From positions 36,282,023-36,346,022 of the forward strand of contig NC_023755.2 of assembly GCF_000499845.2 (NCBI RefSeq): 64,000 nucleotides of DNA. Direction: 5' to 3'. A program made the position numbers and the translations under genes. Origin of the DNA: Phaseolus vulgaris. Its lineage: Eukaryota > Streptophyta > Magnoliopsida > Fabales > Fabaceae. The notes under the pieces are model-generated. The model had not been told where the DNA came from. It made no database searches and saw nothing but the letters and a program-made list of their open reading frames with translations. Positions 35,047-47,100 of this stretch are shown here, one piece after another. The first letter of the stretch is position 1; every line of letters begins with the position of its first letter.

Positions 35047-35290
35047 CACAAATTTCTGTATTGAATACTAGATGTTGGTAAAAGAACTTTTTTTTTTCAA
35101 TTTTAAGGATAGTGTGGTTTGGTTTGTAGAATTAATTGTCAAAAAACTGAAATCATATCGTGAGAATGCGATAGCACAATCTTTGTATTCAATAGTAGAA
35201 TGTGGGGAAAGTAACTTTTTTATTTTTATTTTGAAGTTTAGTGTGGTTTGGTTTGTAGAATTAATAACTAGAAAATCACTATGAATTTTC
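35047..35290. repeat. Dimeric dispersed repeat, copy 1
   Basis: Two units of about 127 bp start near 35047 and 35174. Each has a TTTGTATTCAATA-like start, a GTAGAATGTGG-like word, a T-rich tract, then GTGTGGTTTGGTTTGTAGAATTAA and a GAAAAT or AATCATAT tail. The same dimer occurs at 40841-41095 in an intron of the ribosomal P2 gene. It directly abuts the HSP70 fragment. Confidence 0.85.
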
Positions 35291-36095
35291 TTATTTAGAC
35301 ACCTTTTGTTCAGATAATGATTTTCCAAAAAATAATTTTTTTATAAAGAATTTGGTATAATTTATAATAAAATATGTTATTTGGATAGAGTTTTTTTTTA
35401 TGAATTTATGATTTTTTTATGGATCAATAAGAGTGTTAAAATGACGGAAGAATGAGAAACATTGTTAAGGATTAGCATTAGAGGAGGGGAAAGTAGCAGA
35501 TACTACTATACTTGTCACGGAGTGGGGAGAAGCCACAAAAATCACAAATCTAACTAAGAACAGAGCAACTTTTTGCATCTTTCCATCATCAACCTCTCCG
35601 ATTCCGGTACACGCTCGTATTTCACTTTCCTCACAGTCTTAAGAATGTTGTGTCATGATCATTCCATTTGGTATTTGTAGAAATTATATGTGCTCATAAG
35701 GTGTTTGTGGAAATGTTGAAACACTAAGTCCATAACGGTGTAATTCTTGTTTAGTCATTTGGTATATACTTTAAAAATTTTAATCACATTGCTTCGTTGT
35801 TTCATATTTTACTCACCATTTATCCCTCCATTCACCTCCGAAAGAAAACAATCGCAAAGGCCACGGGAAACCCTTGCACTTGTAGTTTTACACCCATCAA
35901 TCGTTCCCATGTACAGCCTTGGCTCACCAATCACCACTAGCCAACCAATAACATACCAACTATAATATAATATTGTAATCCGTGCTTGATTTTGTTTCAG
36001 CAGTCGTATCTTGTGAGCTGCTATAGAAAAGAAAAAGAACAGAAAAAACCAGAATTGTTGGCTTTTCTTTGCGGAAGGATTACCAAAAAGCAACC
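35291..36095. other. Spacer with probable 5' UTR exon(s) of the CX9C gene
   Basis: The stretch around 35500-35606 ends at TTCCG|GTACAC and could be a leader exon. A second possible leader exon starts after TTTGTTTCAG at about 36000 and runs into the start codon at 36096. The splice choices upstream of the start codon are guesses. Confidence 0.4.
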
Positions 36096-38745
36096 ATGGA
36101 TGGTACGTCATCTCTGTCATACTGACTATATTCTCTTTACTGGCTTGTTAAATTGTTTTGCTTTAGGTCACATACCTTAAAATCAAAATGAAGAGGTTCA
36201 AAATGTTTGGGAATAATGCTGATAAACTTGTGTGTGGGTTTCAGTTGATTCGCAGCCAACGATGGATGAAACAATTTTGGTTGGTGATGATTTAATGACC
36301 GGCCCTCCATCGCCGGTAGTACCACCAGAAATAGCCTCCCATGTACTCCAAGGTGTTGATTTGTGTGATGGACTTCTCAGGAATCTATTTCTCTGTAAGT
36401 CTCGTTTTCATTAACCAGGTGCAACTGTTTTTTTTTTTTTAATTCCTTTGCTTACATAAAATTAGGGACCAATTTGTTCAAGGTACACAATTTATTAGGC
36501 TTCTTTGGTATTAGTTTTGGGTTGTTAGTTTGTTGTTTTTTCTGTTTTTCTTGTTGCGGTAGAGTATGCATATATAAACCTTTGGTTTAAGTGAATAAAT
36601 GTAGTGAATTCTTCTGTCTCAATTCTAATACAGTGGCATAGAGAAGGAAGAACGTCTAGAATCCTAATAATTAATGTGAATAAAAAGTAAGGAAATTATT
36701 ATATGCTTGGTTTTTCTCTAGTTTTATTATGGTAAAATATTATATTCTGGAAATTGAACTTGTATCATAAGATTTACTTTTGAAAGAAACAAGCCCTGAT
36801 ATGAGATCTACGTTTTTATTTTTCATTTGATAGTTCTAAGTAGGTGCAATGGCATGCATTAAGCAGTTGTTTTGTAATTAGAATTAGGGTTATGTAGGAA
36901 CATCAGTCACGGGATTTTTCTGACTTTACATGTTAAAAAGTGGGTAGCCTTAGTGGTATTCAAAATCAACACTTTTTTGGTATGACCAGACTGGAGAAGT
37001 TAAAGGATTAACTTCAACAAGGTTCAGTAATAGTGCAATATGTTAACGAGATTATTGTTCTTCATTTCAACGGTTTTAATATTAGATGATTGTCTATTAC
37101 AGCCTTTTTTATCTGAACATCTTATGAGCTTTATTATATCTTGCAGGCTTGCAAATCAATGACATTGAACCATTTTGTCAAGAAGAAATTGCTTTATATA
37201 AGGAATGTGCTGAGCGAAGGGTGAGACCATTTACCACATATGAATTATGAATATTCGTTTATTTCTCTTCCTCCTCACTCCATCTCTTCCATTTTACCAC
37301 TAAACTCATTTGTAATCTTCTTTGAATGATCTTTAATATGTGTAGTATTTACTCATTGTTATTGTTGGAGATAAAGATTTAGGACAATCAGTTTGTTAGA
37401 TTATCATCACCTTTACCTTTTTTTTTAATATAAATAAAAAAACTCCAGGATAAGGTGATACGGAAGCGACTTCAAGATAGTGAATTGAAATTGGGTTTAT
37501 CAATGCCTCTAGATGAAGCCAAGGGGAGGGCCTCACAGCTTGAGGCAGAAGTTACATCATTGGAGAGGTATGTTCAAGTAGTCATATGATGTGGTCCATG
37601 TTTAGTAATTTGTCTAGAATGTTTCTTTGCTTTACATATCCTAAAGGAGCATAAAGCAAGCTGTTAATAAATCCTTGAAGAATGATTTTTTCTAAGATTT
37701 CAAACCACGGAAACTCTAACTTCCGTAGACATGATTATCTTTTATGACTAAACATCTCATTGCTTTTATTTTGAGGAAGGTGCTGCTGTATCTTACTCTT
37801 CTAAAGATATTATTGTACTCATCCCCAAAATCTATGATGGTAGAGAAGAATATTTGTTCATATTGTTTGTTATTTGGGCTTCTAATAGATGTTTAAAAAA
37901 TAAATCAAAATCTAGGACTAAGTTTATTTTTCCTTTCAAACTGGTCTCCAATATCTAAGGACATAGTTTATTTTATTGAGGTTTGTAGTGAATTTGTATA
38001 AAATAAATTCTCTTTAGGCACTAATAACTTTAAACTAAATTCATAAGTGCCCTTGGATTCCCTTATATACTTGTATTGGTTGACCTTATTTCCTCACTTT
38101 GGCACTCAAACTGTTGACAATACTTTTGTATTCAATATCGTGTGACATTTGGGTGTGTGAGTGTGATGTGTAGAATTTTCAATCTGTAGAAATCTTATGT
38201 ACCTTCGTTTCATATGTACAGGCGTCTAATTCTTGCTAGTGGAGCTGAGGGCATTGAAGGTTTCCGCCAAAGATGGAGCCTACATGGTCGCCTTACTGAT
38301 TCCAAGTAAGGTTCATCATCCATAATTGTATTTTTCTGACACATCACTTGATTGGCAATATTTTTATCTGTGTCCCGTGCTATACATGAAAAGCCTTTGT
38401 CATATTATTTGTCATTCATGCGGACTGGTGTTCTTGGCTTTGCAGGTGTGTAATACATAGATCTTGGAATTTCAGTTTTTAAATATCTTTTCATCAAATT
38501 TTTGCTATCAAGCATGGTTTTGACCTGCCCTTACTGTGTAAATACCCATATGAAACTACAGCAGTAGTCTGATTAGATGGATTTTAAGGTTTAACAGTTG
38601 TGCATTGGTCTTCGTATTTGTTAATGCCCTTCATTCATTCATTGTTTTATTTTCTTGTCGTTGATTTCTCGTAATGTAAATTTTATGCAGAAATAGGTTG
38701 CAGTTCTTAAAGCAGGGCATAGATAGCAGAAAAAAAAAGGATTAG
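36096..38745 (+). CDS. Small coiled-coil protein with twin CX9C motif, 162 aa, six coding exons
   Basis: Coding exons: 36096-36102 (seven bases), 36245-36394, 37147-37220, 37449-37567, 38222-38305, 38691-38745. The frame is continuous and introns are GT-AG. The seven-base first coding exon gives MDVDSQPTMDE; translation could also begin at the second Met (36262). After a Pro-rich stretch (GPPSPVVPPEI) come C-DGLLRNLFL-C and C-QEEIALYKE-C, each with exactly nine residues between cysteines and nine residues between the pairs. This is the twin CX9C layout of MIA40-imported mitochondrial intermembrane-space proteins. The C-terminal half is charged and helical (KLGLSMPLDEAKGRASQLEA), followed by GFRQRWSLHGRLTDSK. 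The family seems conserved in plants, but I do not recognise a function. Confidence 0.85.
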
Positions 38746-40340
38746 TGCATTGGAGAATCAACTACCAAAAATTGACTCTTGATGTGAAGATTGAACAGCA
38801 TGAGGATTGCACCATGTTTTGTTCGTCCTCCCAATATCTTAAAATTACAACCTTTCTTTTACTTTTTTTACCTTGGATTTCTTTTATCCAATATTAAAAA
38901 ATGATAAATCAACAAGAGTTTCAGGTTGAGTTTGTAATCTGCATTTACATGTAGAGGTTGAGTGATAAAATATTGGATGTGACCATTGGGGTGTTTGCTA
39001 GGAGTGTTTATTAGTTGGATCAATTCAACCAACCTATAAATGTAAACCAGATCAATTGAATTAGTTCGAATATTTAACTTATCTAGATTCAATCCGAAAC
39101 AAACCAACCAAATTCGAAGATGAGTGGTGTTTGGATATGGCATTTGCAATTTACAAATCCTTTAAATTTGAATGAAACAAATTCTATATTTTTTTATTAA
39201 TTTTTATGCATAAAGTGTTTGCTATATATTCTTCAAATAATAAAATTATGAGCTGAATTTTTTTTTTTAAAATGTGTTTTTCTTTTTCTCAAATCAGAAT
39301 TTTATATTTTTGCATAAAATTAATTGAGTTTTATTTCATTTTTTTTTAAATCTGAATCAATGAAAACTGATTGATTTGAATTTGAATTTGAATTAATATT
39401 ATTAAATGTTTTATATATTTTCGGGAACATATTGGCACATGACATCTTTCTATATGATAAATATATTGAAGGTATCTTGAAATTATAAAATGATGTTTTA
39501 TTATTTGGGTAAACCTTTGATATTGTTTACTAAAGTTGATGAACTTGAAATTTAATTTCTCACATCACACATAGGGAACACTGTTATTTACAAAACCATA
39601 TTAAGTCATATTGGTAAATAAATTTATATTATCAAATTATCTTCATAAAAATCTTAAACTACAATAACCTTACAAAAGAAGTATAAAACATGGGATTACA
39701 AAATAAAGAATTAGATATTGATACTTAAAATAAGGGATTAAAATAATAAATTTAATTATGTTTCTAATTGTTATGGACGAATTTAATTTTGGTTCTGATA
39801 TTTTTTATTTCATTACATAAAAAAATACTATTGCTTTTAATTTTTTAGAATTTTGATATTTTAAAAATATTTTTCTGCTAATTTTAATTATTTAAAATTA
39901 ATACTGTTGGTATGTGAAGTTTTGTGGATTAAAAAGTTGCTTTAGGATTTATTTGTTTTTTAAGTATTAGAGGTTTACATTACACCACATAAAGTGAATA
40001 TTATATGAGATAATATACAAAATTTCAGTTTCTTGAGAAGTAAAAAGCAAAAATTGTTACAAAAAGAACATAATCACTATTTTTGTAGGACTTAAAAACA
40101 TATTTCCGTAGCATAAAAAAAGAGACACAACTAAAAAATAAATATTTAAAAAATAGAAAGAATACTAAGTCTTATTTTTGTAGAATAATATAGAATTATG
40201 TTTGATCTTTTGTTTTATATAATTTCTTCTTGAAGATTTTATGTCATATTAGAGAAAATGAAAAAATAATAATGAGAAGTTTACCTAATTGTAAGGAGGG
40301 GCATTACGGGAAATAAGAAAGATGAAACCTCAAGAGCTGA
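38746..40340. other. AT-rich intergenic region
   Basis: 3' UTR of the CX9C gene, then AT-rich DNA. No coding potential was recognised. Confidence 0.55.
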
Positions 40341-40405
40341 AAACCCTAGTTATATATTAGGTCTCTGCATTCTCATTCTGCGCCTCTCGCTCTGCACAAA
40401 CCCTA
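40341..40405 (+). promoter_or_regulatory. Telo-boxes and TATA box of the ribosomal P2 gene
   Basis: AAACCCTA occurs at 40341-40348 and again at 40398-40405, flanking TATATATTAG at 40351-40360. Telo-boxes beside a TATA or the start site are typical of plant ribosomal-protein and translation-factor genes. Confidence 0.6.
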
Positions 40406-40553
40406 ATTCCAAACTCAGAAGCGAAATAACGGCAATTCAGAAAGTGGGTTTTCATGCTCTCACATCCAATTTCATTTTGCACGTGTTGTGTTATGTTGTT
40501 GATCTGTGTCACTAACAAATGTAATGTTGGTGTGTGATTTCTTGAATCCAGAT

Positions 40554-41492
40554 ATGAAGGTGGTGGCTGCTTATTTGCTTGCAGTGTTGGGAGGGAACCC
40601 ATCTCCTTCTGCCACTGATATCAAACACATTCTTAGCGCAGGTTTTCACTATTTTTCATGATTTTTCACTTGCCGTAGTTTTATGCTTTATTTTCACCTG
40701 CCACAGTTTTTGTTGTTAATATTATTTTTTAGTTGCTATTATTTGGATTGTTTGTTGTTTTCTGTGTCGATGGTTGAATCCAGTACGATGTTGTAGTTTT
40801 TACTCTTCCACCCTAGATTTCTGAAGTGGATTTGCAAGGGTACAATTTCTGTATTCAATGCTAGAATGTTGGCAAAAAGATTTTTTTTTTCTTTTAATTT
40901 TAAGGTTGGTGTGGTTTGGTTTGTAGAATTAATTATCAGAATGCGGAAATCATACTATGAGGATGTATTAGCACAATGTTGTATTAGATACTAGAATGTT
41001 GGAAAAATTCACATTTTTTTATTTTGAAATTTAGTTAGGTTTGGTTTGTAGAATTAACAACCAGAAAATTACTATGAGAATGTGATATTTTGTTGAATAT
41101 TTGGTTAATCTATATAGTTTTGTAATACTAACTCTGCATTTTCTTTCCAATTTTATAGTTGGAGCTGATGCTGAGGAGGAGTTGATTGCGTTGCTCTTAG
41201 AGGAAGTGAAGGGCAAAGACTTCAACGAACTACTAGCCAGCGGAAGGGAAAAGATTTCTGCTGTGTCTGGCGGTGGTGGTGCTGCAGTGGCTGTTGCTGC
41301 TGCACCAGCTGGTGGTGCTGCTGCACCTGCTGCGGAAGCAAAGGAAGAAAAGAAAGTTGAAGAGAAGGAGGAGTCCGATGATGTAAGCTTCAAACTTGTG
41401 TCAGTTGCTTTTGTTTGATAAATCATAATTCTCTACTGATGAATGTGTTTATCTTTGATTTGCAGGATATGGGTTTCAGTTTGTTCGACTAA
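40554..41492 (+). CDS. RPP2: 60S acidic ribosomal protein P2, 112 aa, three coding exons
   Basis: P2 forms part of the lateral stalk of the cytosolic large subunit and recruits GTPase elongation factors. Exons: 40554-40641, 41159-41382, 41466-41492. The N-terminal dimerisation domain starts [15 protein letters not shown] and continues [17 protein letters not shown] Gly/Ala/Pro-rich hinge and a Lys/Glu-rich segment follow, ending with the conserved acidic tail [11 protein letters not shown]. The last exon codes only for DMGFSLFD. A 5' UTR intron is likely, since CAG at 40549-40551 directly precedes the start codon. Intron 1 carries a copy of the dimeric repeat seen at 35047. Length and motifs are normal and no lesion was seen. 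Confidence 0.97.
40841..41095. repeat. Dimeric dispersed repeat, copy 2, in an RPP2 intron
   Basis: Two units start near 40841 and 40971, each with the GTTTGGTTTGTAGAATTAA core, in the same order and orientation as the dimer at 35047-35290. The two loci share order and spacing, which points to insertion or copying as a unit. Confidence 0.85.
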
Positions 41493-44163
41493 AAGGGTCT
41501 GAAGTGTTTTTTATGTCTTACATTTGCAGTTTCATTTAGTATTTTAGCTCAATCCCAAGGTTTTGTTACTCGAGTTACATATTGTTTTAGGTTTATGAGA
41601 TTTGCTTTTTCACATTGGAGACGATGTAATGCTATCATACTGTCTGATATAATTTAGTAACTTTTGGATTTAATTTGTTTGACCGGTTATTTAGCTGAAT
41701 ATGATTTTGTTTCTTCATAAGAAAATACCTATATTATTTGGAAAAAGTAACTTACTAGTATGTTTGTTTAAACTTCTATAAATGATAAGAATGTGAAAAC
41801 AGAATCATGTTTTTACTATTTTCTGCCATCTAATGAAAATCTGAACTACAGTCTCTTGTTTCCACCTTCAAATGTATTTCTTCATTATCTGCTGCACTTG
41901 TTTATCTTGTTAACCTTTAGTCATTTGAATGATATGTTATTGCTAACGGATTAGCAGGGTAAAAATGAAAGTATGATTTGTCCACATCTCCTTTTCAACT
42001 AGTATTTCTTCGTTAATCATAATTAGTTTTTGTACAAGTTTAAGGTTAAGGTTATAAAAATTTAAAGCATTCTGTTTATTTTTGAAGAAGTTAATATAAA
42101 AGTTTACCGTAAATGATTGAAGTTGTTTTATTTGTGCAGTAGTCCCTCATTTAGACAGATATAACCAGATAATTTTATTTAACTCATCTTTCAGTCATAT
42201 TATTGTATTAGAATATGTTTTAGTTAATGTTTTCAGTGTGATTACAATAACTACGTACATGTATTAAGGAAGAATAGAGATTCTTTGATTTTTTTAGGTC
42301 CTCATCATTGTCTGCCTAATTTTTATATTAATTTTTAAACTTAAAACAATATATTAGTTCTGAAGCAATGGATTCATCTCTAACAATATATTGTTAAAAT
42401 GATGATTCTATTTGTAACCGATTTTTTTGTGTATACAATTTTTTTTTCAATCTATCTTTGAAAATATTTCAGTTATTAATTTAATAACTCATTTGTTTAT
42501 AACACCATTTTCTTTTCTTCCTTCTCTCTTCTTTTTTGAGCATACTTTCATTCTTACTCTTTGTTTTTTTTTTTTTTTTTCACATATACACTCTCATTCT
42601 CATTTATCTTTCTCTTATGTTTTAATTAATCTTTGTAAAAATTATTTTGAATTTAAATTCTTACTTTTTTGCAAGTTTTGTTCTATTTCATTCATTTTCT
42701 TTACATTTATTGTGTTTTTTACACAGGTTTAAAAATTGATGCATCACCTTAAAACTCAAAAAAAAGGTTTGTAGTACTTTATTGTAAATTCATTTCAATA
42801 TTTGTATTTTTAAATAATTTTTCTATCATGCATTAAATATGTTGGATACACAGATTTATAATAAATTAAATTATTACAGTATAAATTTATAATAATATAT
42901 TTAGAAAATTTATAATAAATTTGCTTATTATCGTATAAATTTATAATATTTAAAAAATGTTTATACATGGAAGGTCTAAATTGAGAACTTAATTTTCAAC
43001 TTTGTTCTGTCTTCAATCTATGTAAATTTATACCGATAAATAGATTGATTTTTAAAATATTTATATTCATAAAAAATATTATTTTATTCAAATCATGTTA
43101 TATACCAAGTTATTTAGTTTAAAATTTAAAATTAGTTTCATAAATGTGAGTGATTCATTTTCATTTTTATTAATTTTTATTTTTTGGATTCATTTCTTTA
43201 ATACTTTAGACGCGGTTAAGCTGCTTAGAAAAAAATGTCATTATTTTAAAAAGTTTTACATGAATTTCGTCAAAAGATAATTTGTTATAAAACTTAAGCT
43301 AATTTTTCTTTTATATAAATGTTTTTTTACTTTCATTTCTGAAATAAGATAGTTTTTGTAACACAATAATAAAATTAAGTTAATGATAATTTTAAGATCA
43401 CTAATGATACTTTTTTAAATTGAAAAACATAACCTCGTTAAAATATATTCAACAAAACACAGATAAGAACTATAACATTGTTCTAACTAGATATTTTCAA
43501 TTCAAATATCACAAGTTTTTGCGCTTTTAGTAACAACTTCAGTTATGTACATAGCTTTACCGATAACACTAAAATTCAAACAAATTACAATTACTGCGTT
43601 ACTACACCTTTTGTCTAAAAACACTTGCAACTTATTACAGGTGTAGCTTTTAACAACTACGCCAGAGCCCCAGGATTGTTGAAGACTGTTTTAACAAATT
43701 GGAGTTCAAATTAAGATGGATGGAACAGTGATGTCCATGTTTTATGAGTTAAATTACTAGCCTGGCAAAATCAAGGGTTAAACAATTTATACCACACTTA
43801 AAAACAGTTTTATAAATAAGGCAGGAATATCTTACATCAGGTATTGTATCGGAAAAAATTAGATGTCAAGTGATATTGCCATACTGCATTCTTTTGACAT
43901 GCAAAGCACATTTTAATGGCAGAGCAGACACAGAAGACAGCATCAGTAAGCTTGAACCATTAGTCTTAAAGGAAGATGGAAGCCGTGACGAAAGTGTAAG
44001 CATGAAAAATAACACCCATCCTGTTAGAATAATTGCCTCAGTTCATTGGAAACCAATGAAGCTAAAGGAAGAAGCTTCAAGTCATCCATTTAAAACTTTT
44101 TCAGCATGAATCACCGGTACATGTATGAGTGATCACTGCATCAGCCATTCAAACCAAGGACCT
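41493..44163. other. Intergenic region
   Basis: The 3' UTR of RPP2 extends to about 41700. The middle is AT-rich with long pyrimidine runs (42500-42620). The right end, from about 43600, is probably the 3' UTR of the convergent CYP71 gene. No gene was recognised. Confidence 0.5.
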
Positions 44164-47100
44164 TCAAGACTTTGGTACAGTGACATTTAGAATTTTAACA
44201 TCTTGATATGGCTTGTCTGTCTTGTCTGTCTTCACTTTTTCAATGCCCTACCAACATTAAAAGTTCTCAATTGGACTTTAATCAATAAGACCTAAAACAT
44301 ATTTTAACATGATACTTCATAGAAGAAAACTTAAAATAGAAACATTTATCAGAAGTTCCATATATATAGGGAAAAAGGAAATTGAGAATGACGGATTTCA
44401 AAAAGATGTGATCTGGTGATGCTACAGCCCACACCACAAATATGGAAATTATTTGCCGAGTGATTCTGAATCACGTGATTCTCCTAAATGGTTAAGCAAA
44501 AACAGAAGCAAATTTACCTGAACAACATCCATTCCCTTTGCAACTCTACCAAATACAGTGTGTTTGTTGTCCAACCATGGAGTAGCCACTGTGGTGATAA
44601 AGAACTGAGAGCCATTTGTATTTGGGCCTGCGTTCGCCATTGATACTGTGAACGGCCTATCATGCCTCAAGCTGTAAGACAAAAAAAAATGATTACTCTA
44701 AATTCCATCTGAATCAAAATCTTAACAGGAAGTTTCCTCAAAATCTTAAAAAGAAAACATTAATCTAAATTCCATTTTGCATAACACCATCCATTGAATC
44801 AGCTATCATCTGCCATCGAACCATCACATGTTGAACCAGACACTTTCCCAAAATCAGCCACCATTCAGCATTGAACCATCTGCCTTTGTACCACCACACA
44901 ACAAACCAGCCAACCAACCACTGCACCTTCTTCATTAAGAAACGTCCCCATGTTTTTGTGTAATCTCTGATGATTTTAATGTTTACTTTTTACAATTCAA
45001 TTTTGATTAATGTTTTCTTTTTCTGATTTAGTTTTAATTAATGTTTTACTTTTATGATTTAATCTGCTTAGAATGATTACAATCTTGTGCTGGGTTGGGT
45101 AGGGATGAATTTTATAATTCTTAGGATTTTTATATTTATGCAATTCTTTTCATGACTCTTTAGAAGTACGGTATTGGTTCTTTTCCATGATGGTTTAGGA
45201 GTTTGATAGTTTTTTTGGATTTTTCTTTACAATTTCCCTTACATTTCTTAATTATCAGATAAGATGTCTTAATACTTTTGTTTGAGACTTATTATCGTAT
45301 ATGACTGTAAACACCTTATAGTGATATTTGATCATACATACTATACTCATACATGTATGTATAGTGTGTCCCTATGTCCTACAATTTTTAATGCAGTCAT
45401 AATCTTTTGTGTGTGTTGTGTTTGTATCCAAATATGTGCTTCATTACTACCCCCAAATAATCATCAGTTCTCTGAAATTGTGATGAAATTTCTTGCATAT
45501 AATGGCAGTACGTTTATAAACAAACTTCATTACCTTTTATGAAATTCATCCTCAAATTCTCTCCCCCAAATAGATTGCCCACCAGTGCCATCTCCCAAAG
45601 GATCTCCTGTTTGTATCATGAAGCCTTTGATGACCCTATGAAAAATAAGATTGTCATAATAGCCATTTCGACAGTGTGTTGTGAAATTCTCCACAGTTTT
45701 TGGACATTCCTCTGGGTATAATTTCATGTGAATATCACCCATTGTGGTGTGTAGAATCTGCAAAAGAAAAATTGGTATTATAAAGCTACTTTTTGGGAAC
45801 AGAGAGATAACCATGTGATGTGATTATAAAAGAAAAATATATATACGAAAACCAACTCAGATATAAGAAACAAGAGGGAATATGTTTCCTTCTACTGGCT
45901 AACTTCACAAGGATATCGGATATAAAGGTGAAAAACAAATATTGTTTCTAATTTAGAGGTAATTTAGACAACTTTGTTTTCTAAGATGTTAATTAATGTA
46001 AAAGCATCCATGAATTTATTTGCCAGTCACAATGGTGCTAAAGGTCTACATTCTAGTATATACCAGGATTGTAAAGAGAAATCTTTTGCGTGGCATAGTA
46101 TAGGTTATTGTTCTTTTCAGCTGAAAAGGACAAGTACTTAGAAGAGAGGACTATTTTGTGTTGAATATGCTTTCTTCCAGATATGGAGGGAGTTACACCA
46201 TCATATGATTTTTATAAAATAAAATAATAGTAGAGTAAGAAAGATCCCTTGTAGTAGTACTAGTAGTCTGTTATAGAACCAATCTATCTATGATCCTCTA
46301 TTAAGAGTTATCCAATACCCCCCAAGCGGAATAGGAATAGGAATTTAGGAATTAATCATTCCATTAACATAAAAGCTTGAATATCCAGGCCCCTCAAATA
46401 ACATAAAAAAGGTAAGCTCTTGGAGTGTAAGTGTCAATGCTCAACCTACTTTAAAGGCAAACAAAGATAACTCACCACATTTTCAGGAAGTGACGTTGTA
46501 ACTGACTTTCCAATATCTGAAACTGCCAAAAGTTCATCAGCAGGAGGTTTTTCATTGAACACATCTCTTCCTTTAGTTGCATCTTCAGGCTCCTCTGGCT
46601 CTCTACGACTGATTCATGATAAATTTCACAACTTAGATAACGTGGATTTTAATTGCATGAGATACTATTAATGATGACATGCTTGAAAAAAATGCACCAA
46701 TGTAAAAAACACACTACCAACAAAATATCCATATATGATATATCAAATAACAAAACTACATGACTTTGGACTTCAAAGCAGAGGTAAAATGGTCAGTTTA
46801 CTTTCTTACCTGAATAAATATATTCTGTGCTTTTTGAAGGCACAACACAGAAGAGTGGGATCTGTCAAAGGCTCCTTGCTCTCATTGACATTTGCAGCTG
46901 CCGAAGGGATCCTTCTTACTCTTTTGCTACTCCGATCACCTTGATATAAAGCTATTCTTAAGAATCTATCATTATTCTCCACCTTTCCAAGTATTCGACT
47001 AACTTTATTGGTGTGCAGATTAACAATCTACAAGCATATAGAAGACGTAAACACATAAGGGAAATGGAGTATCATCTAGTCACCTCATTGTATTAGTGAA

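Noticed and set aside
41031..41426. 131-codon minus-strand frame, Ala/Ser-rich
   Set aside because: Antisense of the Gly/Ala-rich hinge of ribosomal P2; composition explains the open frame.
42427..42732. Phe-rich 101-codon frame
   Set aside because: Produced by pyrimidine-rich low-complexity DNA; no homology or splice context.
43870..44109. 79-codon plus-strand frame
   Set aside because: Lies in the probable CYP71 3' UTR on the other strand; no recognisable protein.
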